A stretch of 64,000 bases of DNA from Emydura subglobosa (GCA_007922225.1 ML680037.1:5665947-5729946); one strand, 5' to 3'; shown: positions 23,427 through 35,376, counted from the first letter of the stretch. Made by a program: numbers and translations. Notes: generated from the letters alone by a model not told the origin.

Positions 23427-24577
23427 GCACGGCTAGTAGCACCTACTCTTAAAAGGCACTAATAAATTGTCCCTTAGAAAGGAAGGATGAAAACAATTAA
23501 GATCATATTCTAGAGGTTGATGACAGGGCTGGGGGAATGAGTCTTAATGAGTGTACGCAATACCCAGACTTTTGTTTGCTTCTCAAATTGTAAGACAAAA
23601 GGACATGCCCTTTTCAGGCTACCATAAGGCAACTTGAGACACCAGCAATAAGGTTGTTTAAAACTTTCTAACAATTAGGTTTTGAGTTACTTAAACGTAT
23701 ACAGATTGGATTCTTATTCTCAAGTTTGAAAAGATTGCCTAAGACCTCAAGACCTTTCAATTAGTCTCTGTCTCATAAAAAATGTTTTAAACCAGTGTCA
23801 TTCTATGCCAGCATTATATCCCTTTTCAATTTTAGCGTATTTAGGTAGGTGAATTACTCTATCAAATATCTATTCAAGCCTGGTAAATGCAACCTATCAG
23901 AGGCTAGTTGGCCCAAAAGGCACAGAACCAGTGCTGCACCTGATAAATAGGAGACTTTAACTGGGGAGAGATTTCAAATCCTAGGTCTTGTGTAAATGAA
24001 GGCAACAGAACTACCAAGAGAAAATCACTACAACGGTCTTGTTGCTTAACTTCCTCTTGGCAACTTATCTTCCTGTTGGAATTTGCATCAGCGCTGTAGA
24101 ATGCTCTTCAGCTGCCCTTTTTCTTGTAAGCTTAGCTGCTGAATATTACAATGACTGCTTCTTACAAACAGAAAAAAGAAAATGGTCCTCAGATTGGATT
24201 CTCAATTTGTAGGATGAGCTTTCTTCAGCCACAGAAGACCAAGCAAATTGTTCCATATATGGACAGACTAGCATGTGCTACAAAAGCATTATCAGAAAAA
24301 TAAACTGTAAATAATTTGACTTGTGAATTTGAAATCAGTTTCATCCATTAAGATATTATTGCACTCTGCATCTACCTCAGGTTTAGTGATGCAGAACACT
24401 CATGTGCGTCACTGAAGTCTGGTATTAATGAGTTTGTAAATTAAAAACGGTGGCTTTTTAAGGCCCTTGAAATACATAGTCCTGTAAAGCATACTTCCAA
24501 AGCTATTAAAGGGATTTCAGCTCATGCTATGAGAAACAAAAAGGAGTTTGTCATGAGAGACAAGGTAACTAGGCCAG

Positions 24578-24608
<31 letters not shown>

Positions 24609-25245
24609 TGAGGACGTGTCTGTGAATAAAACAGGCACGGTTTAAAATGCAGAAGTAAAACATTTTATGTTTCTAGTTATGAACATTGCAAATAAGCTTT
24701 AGAGGTGAAATTTGTAACTGTTAAAAATTACTTCATGTACCACAATGAGGGAAGACTGGCTAATGTTATGAATTTGGTCCTCTTGTTCAATTTGTGCATT
24801 GAATAATAACTGGAAAGAAATAAACCTCATTCCAACTCTCTAGTCTTAGTTTGTTTACATTTTTCCAAATGAACTAGGGCCACAGAGACTAGTACTAGCT
24901 CTTTTATTTCAAAAGAAGTTGCAGTGAATTTCAAGAACTTTTGCTTTCTTTTAGGAGTTTGGCAAATCACGGTTATTTAAATCACAATTGCCCCATGTTT
25001 TGACAGAAGTTTTGTCTTTCCCAGGAGCCTGGATCTGTTGTTCTGAGATTTTACTTTGTTTCTGCTTCTACTTTTTTCAGCTTCATTTTAAAATTGGTTC
25101 AAACACACCATAACAACGATATGTTCGTGGTAAGTAACAGATTAGACAGATGAATCTTTATGACCTTCACCAACAGAAGAGGCACTGCTTATAACACATT
25201 AGATAGCTAAGTAACATAGGACAAATGCTACTTTAAATGACATTC
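23427..25245. other. Unassigned AT-rich DNA with an A25 tract
   Basis: An uninterrupted A25 run lies at 24578-24602. It could be the tail of a retroposed sequence or a simple repeat, but I recognise nothing upstream of it. No ORF of 60 codons occurs here. Confidence 0.5.
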
Positions 25246-25249
25246 CTTG

Positions 25250-25382
25250 TCAATATAGTTATAGCCGTGTCAATCCCAAGGTATTAGAAAGAAACAATGT
25301 AGGTGAGGTAATATCTTTTATTGGACCAACTTCTGTTACAACAATAAAAGATATTTCGTCACTCACCTCAAATCCCTTGTCC
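25250..25382. repeat. Fold-back repeat, 'gaggtaatatcttttattgg' type
   Basis: 'aggtgaggtaatatctttta' near 25304 is followed by 'ttggaccaacttctgtt' and the inverted partner 'caataaaagatatttcgtca', so the piece can fold on itself with a short loop. The flanking 'tatagccgtgtcaatcccaa' belongs to the same well-known reptile repeat. It is noncoding. Confidence 0.7.
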
Positions 25383-26545
25383 ACACCTCTGAGCACTATG
25401 GCCAGAGTGTCCTTTCACTTAATACTGTTTTTACACACGTATGACTCCACCAACTTCTGTGGCCTTCTTCCAGATTTAAACTAGCATCATAAAGTAGAAT
25501 CAGGATCATTGTGACTGCAGGAATGTGAAAGAGGGTAAAAGTTGGCCAGGAGCTTTAATGGTTTGTAAACATTATAGAATAGTCTCAGACAACATCAAAA
25601 CCATCAACTAGTTAACAGGAACAAATGACCATTTCTTTGCTTTCATGTTTGGAAAAAGTCAAAAATAAACTAGTATTAATAATACTGGCAATATACAGAG
25701 TTCTCATTAGCCTCATCTGAATACTACAAACTTCTGATTTTTCAGCAATTCCAGTCATTTCACCAGATGTCTTAAAATCTTGTTTTCTTCACTTTACCCT
25801 AAAAATACGTAAGTACACACACAATTCATTAAAGGAATAACAAACAAAGTGAGAAGTATGAATTGTTTTATTACTCTGGTATATTGCTACATGTTTTCCA
25901 GCTTATCCCATTTTATGATGTGAACCAACTCACATCTTTTTACATGAACATATTAACATGCTGCTTCCCTCAGTGTCATTGAGCAGTCTGTCATGTTACT
26001 GTGCCTTGCATGTAGGTTTTGCTGTGTTGCCAATTGCTAGCTCATCTGTCTCTTTCTCTCTTCTGCATTGTGACTACTGACGTGTTCTTGGCATCCATGC
26101 ACTTCCATTATCCCTTAATGTTGCAAACACAGGCAGCCAGGTCCAGTTCTGGCCACCCCAATATATGCCAAATGTTCACATGCCTAGGCATTTGGCCAGC
26201 TATAGCCCCTCTCAGATCCTACATGCAGCTGGATGAAAGTGCAGCTGCAGCCACTAAAGGGTGTCATTAGTGTGCCAACCCTGGAGATTACCAGAATCGC
26301 ACATGACAGGCTCAATTTGCATTTGTATGGGTTAATGGAGGGGGATGATGAGCCATGTGCAACAGTGAGTCAGCAAAAAAGCAATTAACATTTTTCAGCC
26401 AAATCATCACCTGCTAGCAGGGTAGAGTTTTCATACAAACACTGCCAGCCTGTCACAAAAAGGTGAAAAGTACAACTTTATACAGTACTGATTTGACCAC
26501 ATTTAGCATCAATTCGCATGTGAAACTTCCCATTGGATTCAAAGG
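25383..26545. other. Unassigned DNA
   Basis: One 83-codon ORF (26019-26270, plus) has no domain. Nothing else is recognised. Confidence 0.5.
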
Positions 26546-26620
26546 AGAATTCTAGATCAAGAGCTCTTCGAGGCACAGACCATCTTTTTGTTCTGCGTTT
26601 GTACAGTGCCTAACATAATG
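26546..26620 (+). repeat. SINE-like/LINE-tail repeat, left part (split)
   Basis: 'aagagctcttcgaggcacag', 'ctttttgttctgcgtttgta' and 'cagtgcctaacataatg' match the repeat also seen at 44190-44282. The copy is interrupted by the LTR-like insertion and resumes at 27106. Confidence 0.75.
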
Positions 26621-27105
26621 AATGTCAGAACTTTCAGGATTGGAACCTGGGACCATGGGGTTCTGGCTCGCTGACACCTCTGCCTCACCATAAGAGACTT
26701 AGGGCAGAATCCCATGGTAGGAGCCTGGGAGGCTAGGCTCAGCAGGAAGTACCACCCAGCAGGACCTGATTGGCTGGTACCAGCATGCAAACCAGGAAGC
26801 CATGAAGGGAAGCTGTCTGAGCAACACCACAGACTGCCTGCCAGTCTCTGCTTCAGACCCTGCTTACGATAAACTCTTGACTCTGACTTCCAACCCTGGT
26901 TTGTCCGCAACTTCGCTATTTGATTGCTGTCTGTAACCCGGTACCCGACTCCAATCTCCTGGTAACCTGACCCTGCCTGCCTTTTGACACTTTGACTCTC
27001 AGTTCACCATCTGTCTCAGACTCTGACCTCCTAGTATCTGACTTAGCCTGACTCTTGGCTCCTGCTCCAACCACTGAGTCTGACCATCCACATCCCAGGC
27101 ACGAC
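26621..27105. mobile_element. Solo LTR-like insertion with 4-bp duplication
   Basis: About 485 bp are inserted in the middle of an older repeat. The four bases 'aatg' occur on both sides (26617-26620 and 27106-27109), consistent with a 4-bp target duplication. The inner ends approximate TGTCAG and ACGACA, as in LTRs. The right half is rich in 'tctgactctgac'-like words, typical of a turtle LTR family I recall. ORFs at 26557-26910 and 26916-27107 on the minus strand are inside and are not genes. Confidence 0.7.
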
Positions 27106-27190
27106 AATGGGGGGTCTGTGGTGCTACTAGCTAGGTATGTGATGCTACTAGCTACTACTGCAATACAAATAATAATAATCTAATATCAAC
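27106..27190 (+). repeat. SINE-like/LINE-tail repeat, right part (split)
   Basis: The element continues with 'aatggggggtctgtggtgct', 'actactgcaatacaaataat' and an AATAAT tail, as expected for the 3' end of the piece at 26546-26620. Confidence 0.72.
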
Positions 27191-28194
27191 ACTTGGTGGG
27201 AGCCTAAAGCGTGCTTTATTGCTCAACAGTCTATGGCAGTGAAGTTTTGATCTGACAGTTTCATGGAGTATAGCTTTAATGGAGATTATATATTGGGTTC
27301 ACGCACGCACGCACGCACGCAGAGAGCATAGGGCCTGTTCAACTATGACAACCACATAGGTTGAAATTGGACACAAAATGTTTCATCCTTTTTGGCAGAG
27401 CAGTTACCTGAGCCAGACTAATGGCAAACCTCATAGAAGATTCCATAATTCACTAACTTCTCCTTGTGGGAGGTTAACTTGGTAAAAAAGTTTCAATACA
27501 AGTCAATGTGATGTAAATTGCCATAGAAGCAGTGATATTTAGGCTGTACTTACCAATATTAGAAGGTTCAAGCTACAATAACTGCTTCCACAATTCAATG
27601 ATCATTGTGCCATTTATGCCATCAGTAACAATGCTGTTTTGTGGTAAGGTATTTCTAGGATATTAGCTCCTATTTTTCTTGCTGCAAATAGATTAGTTTT
27701 GTCATTGTAATAATAGCTGTCACAACCAAACCACTAGCTTTCACAACAAACTGTATTTATGTTTGTGTGTTTGCCTGGAATGGAAATAGACAGCGGTTGC
27801 ACAAAGCTAGGACAGATTGATTACACAATGAAATGACAGTTTAGCTTTGGAGGCCATGATGTGGACTCAAGTCTGTTTTAGGTCTCAAGTGAAAGGTGCT
27901 GGACACTCCCATTTTCAGCTTACTCCCTAGCATCTTTGTCTACATGACAAATTCACTTCAGAATTAGCAGTCTCTGCATAAGGGAAGCCCACTACTAAAA
28001 AGAGGAGGAAGAATGGTCTTGTTGCTAAGATACTAGATTGTGTGGTATTGCGGACTGTGTCCTTAAGGGCTCAGCTTTGCAGAAAGAGTTGGGGTTGGAT
28101 GCTGTGAAGCTGCTATGGTTGTTATGCACAGCCAATCTGAACAGGACACAGAATAAAGCAGAGCTCGTGGCAAACACCTTAAGCCCTGAGTGAT
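27191..28194. other. Unassigned DNA with a small (CACG)n microsatellite
   Basis: A (CACG)5 tract lies at about 27300-27320. The remainder is AT-rich with no ORF or repeat I recognise. Confidence 0.5.
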
Positions 28195-28410
28195 CACTGC
28201 ACACCAGAGACCGGGGCTGAGGAGATCTGGGTTTAATTTCTGACTCTGCCATATACTTCCAGTGTGACCTTGTGCAAGTCATCTAACTTTTGTGTCCATT
28301 TACCCATCTCTAAAATGGTACTTCCATACCTCATAGAGACATTGTGAGGATAAATGCCATTAAATGGTTGGGAACTGTTTCAGCATTACAGTGATGGAGG
28401 CCATGTAAAT
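28195..28410 (+). repeat. MIR/CORE-SINE relic
   Basis: 'ctgggtttaatttctgactc', 'tgtgaccttgtgcaagtcat', 'taaaatggtacttcc', 'acctcatagagacattgtga' and 'ggataaatgccattaaatgg' follow the MIR body in order. MIRs are ancient tRNA-derived SINEs mobilised by L2. The ORF at 28025-28282 on the minus strand overlaps it and is spurious. Confidence 0.85.
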
Positions 28411-31245
28411 ACCTAGATAGTTAGAAAATGGCAATAATGTTGGAAATCAGAACTGAGAGGCAAAAAACACCTACCCGCACTAATCCTAGTTAAAAAAACA
28501 TAAGCCTTCCATTGTCATGGGGATTCAAATCCACCTAAAGGTTTTAAAATGTTCTTTTCCCTGAACGTTACTTATGCTGCATAGCATTCCACACTTTTCC
28601 CCCATTCATTTTCAGCTCTAGTTTCACCATTCAATTGCTGGCCAAGATAGCATTTGCTTTACATAACTGCTTAGAAGAAATGATGCTGAGTAGCAATTTT
28701 TATTTTTTCCATTTATAAGGCTCATTTCATTTATAGCCTTGCATTTAACAAAACTGAAAATGTGTGTCACTCTAATGCAAGCATCTCTTGGAGATGTTTT
28801 CTTCTCCTGCTGTTCCTGAAAAGAGGTATTTCTCTTGACTTTTCTACACCTGAAAAAAAATGTGATTCAACCCATTTTCTACAGCTACTATACAATTATT
28901 TTATTACTAGGATAAGGTATATATCACATTTTGGTATTTTGTCAGCAAGTGGAATCCCAAAAATAAAAATAAAGTTCAAATAGGGAGAAGGGATACATAG
29001 TTCATCTAGTACTTAATAAAAACCTAATAAATGCATGGGTTTATTACAAGATCTTACAAAGGCAATTTTCTAAGATGCAATGGATCTATTAATTTAAAAA
29101 CAAAAACAAGCAGCATATTTCATTGAAGACATCTGTAAGCATGTCACCACTGAAAGATGGCATTATATTAACTGGACCACAATTATCTCCAGGACAGCCC
29201 TCAGTAAAATTAAATCTATTATTTCCAACATAAGGTTCGCAAAATACCTGATATTTGATGGTTCTCAAATATCTCATTAGGGAAATAGATAAAGACAATT
29301 CCCAAAAAAAGTCATTTTGTCCAGCAGTAACTTGTCTTGAATGGCTTGATACATTCATTAAATATTTTAATATGAATGATTCAGACCAAAAACATATATG
29401 CTCTTTTAGCTGCTCAAAGAGAAATTGCATGTGATATTAGTCTTCTAGTTTTTATGTCATTTACTTTCTAAACTATTGCATGTTCAATTACATACTATGC
29501 ATATCTCATGATGTTTTTCCTGTAATAATGGAATCTAGAGCTCATGGCTCCATTGTTAAGTTTGAGGAGAGTTTTGTACTTAAAGCAGAGATTCACCCAC
29601 CATGTTATGCACATAGCATATACTGTATCCTTCCCAAAATTACAACACTTACTAGATGGGCACAGACTTCGTTAATTAGTTTACATATTGAAATTCATTT
29701 AAAAATGGGTTATTTTAAAATGTAATGATACTGTGAGGGAAACAAATGAAAAATACTAATGGGTCTTTAAAAAATAGTTTAATGTAGAACAACAAACCCC
29801 ATTATGCATTACTTATAATCATATGTTTAATACACGGTCACTACAATGCAGACTTAAGGTTTTTGGATGCCTAAGGGTGCATTCCCATCTTAACATGTTT
29901 GGATTTTTTTTTTTTTTATGTTTAATCCTAACTAAGGTTTTGGGATAATTACATCCTTGGAATGGATTTTACCCAGAGGTTACTGATACATACTCTCTGC
30001 CTTCACTATTACCATAGCTTTTTATCTAGGAATTTATAGAAGGCTTATTAGCAGGAAGTCTTTGCTTCACCTAACCTATTCACAGCCACTCAGCAGGGAT
30101 GCTCAAATTGTCAGTAGTTGGGCGCAATGATGCTGTTAAACACGAGCAGCCTGTTTCCGAGTTTTCTCTTATAGTGAGTTTCTCCTGATTTACACCATTT
30201 TTAGTTCAGTCATAGTCAAGCCTGAAATCTATAGAATTGATGGATACTCAGCATCTTTCAGGTGAAGCTTCTTTGAAAGTGTCTAGCCTTTCTGTTATTC
30301 CATCAAATATTCCTGATTCAACCATCAACCTCAGCATCTTGATGAGCCTGTGAGAGAAGAAGCCATCCCCAGTTTCTACACGTAGTCCAGAGTAAACCTG
30401 CAGTATGCAGGCAAAACTCTAATGGAAGTCTGTGACCCCAACTCAGCAGTGCCATGAACAGAATGAGAAGTTATATGTTGGGTGTGAAATGCCAGGAAAT
30501 GGATGTAAACAACTTTGTAACTCTCACCAAACTCGCATTCAAAGAAGGAGCAAACTGAAAGTGACTAATTTACCAAATGCGGAAATGGAACAGGGTTTAA
30601 CAGCTGTAAGGAAAAAGGTGGAGGAAGCCTGCTGAATGCAGGTACAATAGGATTGCCACCTGGATCACTTTTAACTGGCCTTGCTGGTTGCCAGTGAAAA
30701 GATTTAAAGTGCCATTTTTGGTTTTTTTCCTCCCTTGGGACCAACTTTCCCTGTAAGCTGCATAGCTGCACAGCAATCATGTGACTACCATGCACGTGAT
30801 GGAAGTGTGGCCAGCACCCAGGTCCTGCTCTGCATGCTGAGCCCTCAACTTGCCAACACAGCAGTGACTCCTCTCAGTCTCGCAGACCTTGAAATGGGAG
30901 GGACCTCAGGTTCACCTCGGGAGAGGTAAGGAGAAGGGTGGGAAAGGTGGGGGCTCCAGGAAAGGGACAGTAGAAAGGGCTCCCTCAAGCGATAAGTGGG
31001 GGAGGTGGCCAGTGGCTGTTTTTTCTGCATCTTGGAGGTATTAATCCTAATGTAAATGTCAAATCATACCATTTCTGATCTATACCTGATAGGTGGTATC
31101 ATATTAGAAAGCAAAAATGGGAACATTAACTATCCACAAAGTGAGTTCGAAACATTTTTGGTGTCAATTTTCTTTAAGAACTGGAAGGGTTGGTTGGTTT
31201 CTTTTTTTTTTTTTGTTTGTTTTAAAAAGTGATTTTATTTGAACA
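28411..31245. other. Unassigned DNA
   Basis: Candidate ORFs (28762-28983, 29089-29430 minus, 29480-29725, 30432-30635, 30565-30795 minus) carry no domain, and the AT-rich ones are expected by chance. 30640-31010 is GC-richer and may be an undescribed or decayed repeat. A T tract lies at about 29907-29918. Confidence 0.45.
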
Positions 31246-31400
31246 CCAGAGGCCAAATTCTGCTCTCCGTTGCAACTCTGTAAATTAGCAGTAGTCATTA
31301 TTTGTACAGCACTCAAACATGCTAGGCAATTTACAGAGCAAATAAGAAGACATGACCTAGTTCTTGCCTCAAAAAGTTTATCATCTATTTTTAGCTGTTT
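31246..31400 (+). repeat. Ancient LINE-tail/SINE-like relic
   Basis: 'ggccaaattctgctctccgt' is the end of the palindromic repeat family. 'ttatttgtacagcactcaaa' and 'agttcttgcctcaaaaagtt' resemble the 'tccctgccccaaagagctta' part of old CR1/L3-type repeats. It is too diverged for a firm family. Confidence 0.4.
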
Positions 31401-32159
31401 CCCAGTGTGTGAGAGTAAAAAAGAAAGATGGGGACTACATAGTAAAGGAGGACAAGGATTGGTGCAATAAGGTCACATAGTCACTCACTTTTTTGTATGA
31501 ACAGCTGGATCCAAGATATGAGCTTAGGTGTGATCCTCCACCAGCAAATAAAGCACACACTTGTGCACTCCTCTCTATGCTGCTAGGCAGCAGTACATTT
31601 TAGGCTTTCAATATTATTTGACCATCTCTAGTTTTATAAGCAGCATGTAATGCCAGCAAGCACTTTCCTAATAGCACTGCTAAACCCAATTAATTCACAC
31701 AACCGCCCCCGCCCACAGCACTTAATATCACCCTCTAGTGTTTCATTTATAAATACAACAACTTTATTCCACAATTACTATGTCTCTGGATATAGCCAAA
31801 ATCTTATTATCTGGTTATAAATTTTATAACAGTGATGGGACCCTCCAAGACCCAATTTAACACCAAATACAGATGAGATAAACACACTATGCAATAGAAA
31901 TACAATCCAGATGAGTGTCCATCAAGACGCTGAGCACCACCTGCAATAGGTAGGGATCCCTCACAAGCGACGCTCAGCAATGCACATGGTTGAACTATTA
32001 ATATAACCCCTCATAACATCAAACCCATGTCTTTTTAAAGATCTTTGTTCTATGGTATTTCAGGACCTATCCAAGGCAACTGCTAAAAACTAATAAAGCA
32101 TGAAAGAAAGAAAAGCCCTGAACTCTGTTTCACACTGCAAAAGGTCTGAACCAAAACTC
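31401..32159. other. Unassigned DNA
   Basis: No ORF or repeat I can name, apart from a C-rich patch near 31706. Confidence 0.45.
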
Positions 32160-32689
32160 TGTATCTGAACGTGACGCCATGTACAGGAAAGGTGACCGTT
32201 CATATCACAGTTGTTACCACTATTATACAATTGCAATAAATCTTGTACAAAGTAAGTCATGTAAGGTATCAAGAGAAAAGTTATGAATTGCTAAGTATGC
32301 TAAGTCCTGTTTACATGCATTATCTTTATATCTGAAGTTATGAATATTGGCTATGTATCTCAAACATGTGTTGTATGTCTGGGTGACACCCCCCAGTGTT
32401 TATATCAGGGCTAGACAGCTGTATGTTGATGGTCCAATAAGGACACTCAGCTCACAATGGGCCACTGAAAAAAAACACGAAAAAAAAAAACAAAAACCCT
32501 CATCCTGCCCAGTAAGCTTTTCCTGTTGATGCCTCAGACCAATAGCGGGGCCAATAGCTGCCTCTGTGATTTAGCAAACCATGCAAGGACATGTGACCCA
32601 AGTCTCCATCTTTTATCTGTAACTTTCCATGCTCATGTGACTCTGGACTCCATATTAGGCCAGTAACTTTCCATGCATCTGGGTTGGGC

Positions 32690-32696
32690 TATAAAT
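32690..32696 (+). promoter_or_regulatory. LTR TATA box
   Basis: 'ctataaat' lies in 'gggttgggctataaattgca' about 530 bp into the LTR. The placement fits a U3 promoter. The function is inferred and the copy is old. Confidence 0.5.
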
Positions 32697-32939
32697 TGCA
32701 AGCTATGACATCACTGCTTTGCCTCATTCCTGCTCCAATTCTCTGGACTGTAGATTTACAACTAGGAAGAGTGTTTTCAACAATGGACTGAGGACCTTCC
32801 AATATTTTGGAAGTTACCAGATTGCAAACCAGCAATCTATTCCATCACTGCTATAATCCTGATCTACAAACACTGAAAATCTCTTGTATGTATAGAATTC
32901 TTTAACCATTCAGGAATTTTTCTTTTATTAATAAAATCT

Positions 32940-32945
32940 TTTGTT
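32940..32945 (+). terminator. LTR polyadenylation signal
   Basis: A canonical AATAAA lies about 250 bp after the TATA box, within the presumed R region. Confidence 0.5.
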
Positions 32946-33294
32946 AGTTTACATGATATTTGCTTAAGATCGGAGATACATAATGACCTGGGGTAAGTAT
33001 CTGAAACTTTGGGATTAGTAGAACTTCACATATGGTGAACGGGGTTTTCAATAACCACTCACTGTATTAGCCCTGTTTGTCTAGATGGGAGTCAAGGGCT
33101 GGAATGCCTAAAGGAGATGGTGTTTGGCTTCTTGTTAATCAGTGTGGTGATACAGAAGCTCTTGATACTGATTTGGTTAATCTAATTATAGAATAAACCA
33201 CAAGTTTTAGGGGACTGTTTGCACTATTTCTTGCAGTCTGCCCTGAGTGTGGCATTCTCAGTGTGATCCATCCCAGGCACCCCACCCGGTCACA

Positions 33295-34240
33295 TTTGAC
33301 ATAGTCTGGTTAGGATGTACATTACCAAAGGTCAGTTGGGTTTTGGATCAGGATCTCCACACTATTCAAAGTTAAAATTTTGATATTGGGAGTTTTAAGG
33401 CTTAAAGATTAGTTATACAATGAGTCAGCCATGAACATACGAGGGTCTTAGCATAAAAGCCCTGAAAGATGTGAGAAAACCTCTGATCAGGAATTGAGAG
33501 ATTTGCTGATGGACAGCGAACAGAAAGGAAGGTCTCTACCTTTACCTGCCCCAGATGCAGCCACAGCAGAAATCATCAGAATGCAAGCACTGGCAGACAA
33601 GCAGCATCTTGAGCATGAGAAAGAAATGGCAGATCTTTGATTGAAGGAGAAGCAAAAGATCGCTCAGATGGAAAAGGAAACTGAGGAGACAGCCAAGGAA
33701 GCTTACCAGAGACGCCTAGTCTAGGCTGAAATCAAAAGGTAGGCTCACCTGAGGAAAAGGAACAGCTAGAGGCTGAAAAGGAAGTTCAACAGACACAGAA
33801 AGAAGCTGCTACAGCCCAAATCCAAGTGATACAGGAGCAAAAGAAACAGTCACAGCCTGGAAATCGATGTCCTCTTGATAGCAAAAATTGGGAAAGAATA
33901 TGTCCCATTTATAAAGATACTACAGATGTGGAAGAATTTCTGTCTACCTTTGAACGACTGTATGATGTTCACCAGATGTGAACACCAGATTCCAGATGTG
34001 TAATGGATGCCTGTTCTAACAACCAGATTGACTGGAAAAGCTAGAGAGATATTCAATGAGAAGGGGTGGAAGAGGCTTTGAATTACGTAAAGTATAAGAA
34101 TACTGTGTTAAAGTGGCTTAAGGTTATCCCCTGAAACTTACAGGTTGAAATTTAGAAATTTTAAGATATCTAATGAAGTTTCCCATGTGGAGTGTACTCA
34201 AACTCTTAGGTTTTGTTAAGAAGTGGGTTATGGGAGCAAA
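33295..34240 (+). pseudogene. gag remnant with SCAN-like capsid region, LTR retrotransposon
   Basis: After the LTR a decayed gag follows in shifting plus-strand frames. First comes a charged, Glu/Lys/Gln-rich helical stretch (about 33560-33850), then 'DVEEFLSTFERLYDVHQM' (about 33927-33980), 'LTGKAREIFNEKGW' (about 34027-34068), 'YRLKFRNFKI' (about 34140-34170) and a 'KKWVMGAK' piece. The order resembles the capsid C-terminal region from which vertebrate SCAN domains derive (Gmr1-like Ty3/Gypsy elements). Stops and frameshifts are frequent. No protease or polymerase of this element follows: sequence switches to a DIRS-like RT near 34240. Confidence 0.7.
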
Positions 34241-34241
34241 A

Positions 34242-35370
34242 GTTCATAGGAACATTCACAAAACTTCTAGACTTAAGTTGTCTCAGAACAACTGGTTTGC
34301 TGCTCTGGAGCTTCAGGAGCTCTACTTTCATGCGGCAATTTTGCCAAGTCACAGAAGGTTCCTTTGATTTTTCATGGCAAAGCACCATTTTCAGTACACA
34401 GCGCTTCCATTCGGCCTCTCTTCTGCCCCATGAGGTTTTTCCAAATGTCTGATCATTGTTACGGCTTATCTCAGGAAGAAGGGAATTAACATCTTCCTTT
34501 ACCTGGATGACTGGTTGCTTTGGGACAGATCCAGAGAGAAAGCTCTTGCTCACATCAGCATCATTCTGTGCTTTTGTGACTATCTGCATCTCATCCTAAA
34601 CACCAGGAAGTCAGCCTTGGCTCCAACTCAGAAAATAGAGTTAATTGGGGCCCTGTTAGATTCCACTACATTGAAAGCATTTCTGCTGACTGGTTTCAGA
34701 CAGTTCACCACCTTTGCCTCAGTCTGAAGTCTCAGCTTTCCACAATAGTTAAGATGTGCCTGAAGCTCTTGGGCTACATGTCTGCTTGCACGCAGATGGT
34801 CCAGTTTGCAAGGCTATGCCTTTGTCCCCACCCTTTTCAAATGTGGTTCAGGACTGTTTATTGTTTCACTCTTTACCCTCTAGAAAGAATGGACCATCTT
34901 CCTCCACTGGTCCTGAACTCCTTGCAGTGGTGGATGTGTTCAGAGAATGTTTGTATTCAGTCCATATTAGTGTGCTGGAGCTTTGGACCATCTACAATGC
35001 ATTTCATGTGTCAGGACAAATCAGACCTCAGTGGTTCACATACTTACTGACAATGCCACCACAATGGACTACGTGAATAAACAAGGGAGAGCACATTTCA
35101 GGTTGCTCTGCCTAGAGGCGATCAAGCTGTGGCAGTTCTGCATCAAGGAGAATGTTACTCAAACAGCCGTTCATTTGCCTGGGGTTCAGAATCATCTTGG
35201 GGACCAATTCAGCATGTATTTTTTCCCGAGTCGCAACATTCCGATGGTTGGACCTGTTTGCTACAAGGGACAACAGGAAATGTCATCTGTTCTGCCCTCA
35301 AGGGTGTATCAGTACAGGATCTGGGTCTTTTTGCAGATGATCTCCAAATAGATAATATCTTCCATCAAGA
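34242..35370 (+). pseudogene. DIRS-like RT and RNase H (broken)
   Basis: Blocks in order: 'NNWFAALELQELYFHAAI' followed by 'HRRF' (fingers and palm), 'FLYLDDWLL' (34494-34520, the RT active site, with both Asp codons intact), 'KIELIGALLDS' (about 34637-34670), 'LKLLGYM' (about 34761), then 'LTDNATTMDYVNKQG' (about 35043-35087, RNase H), 'HLPGVQNHLGDQFS' (about 35178-35213) and 'LFATRDNRKCHLFC' (about 35251-35295). These match DIRS-group polymerases. Several frames are used (34173-34367, 34515-34727, 34754-35050, 34983-35351, 35152-35340), so at least three frameshifts or stops interrupt it. Confidence 0.82.
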
Positions 35371-35376
35371 CGGCAT

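Larger units (their letters stand above)
32160..33294 (+). mobile_element. 5' LTR of an LTR retrotransposon
   Basis: The block of about 1.1 kb starts TGTATC and ends GGTCACA. It contains a TATA box (ctataaat, 32689-32696) and a poly(A) signal (AATAAA, 32940-32945) about 250 bp downstream, the usual U3-R-U5 arrangement. Directly after the end comes 'tttgacatagtctggttagg', which sits where a primer-binding and leader region is expected. The word 'aaagtaagtcatgtaaggt' (about 32252-32270) is shared, with one mismatch, with the inverted LTR at 51540-52618, supporting a common family. A gag remnant follows on the same strand. No 3' LTR is present. Confidence 0.75.

Noticed and set aside
24578..24602. 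A25 tract as the tail of a processed pseudogene
   Set aside because: No coding similarity and no poly(A) signal of a known transcript were found upstream, so it is left as a simple repeat.
26557..27107. Two consecutive minus-strand ORFs as a small gene
   Set aside because: Both lie within the LTR-like insertion bounded by the 'aatg' duplication.
27300..27320. CRISPR-like or tandem array
   Set aside because: It is a short CACG microsatellite without spacers, and the genome is eukaryotic.
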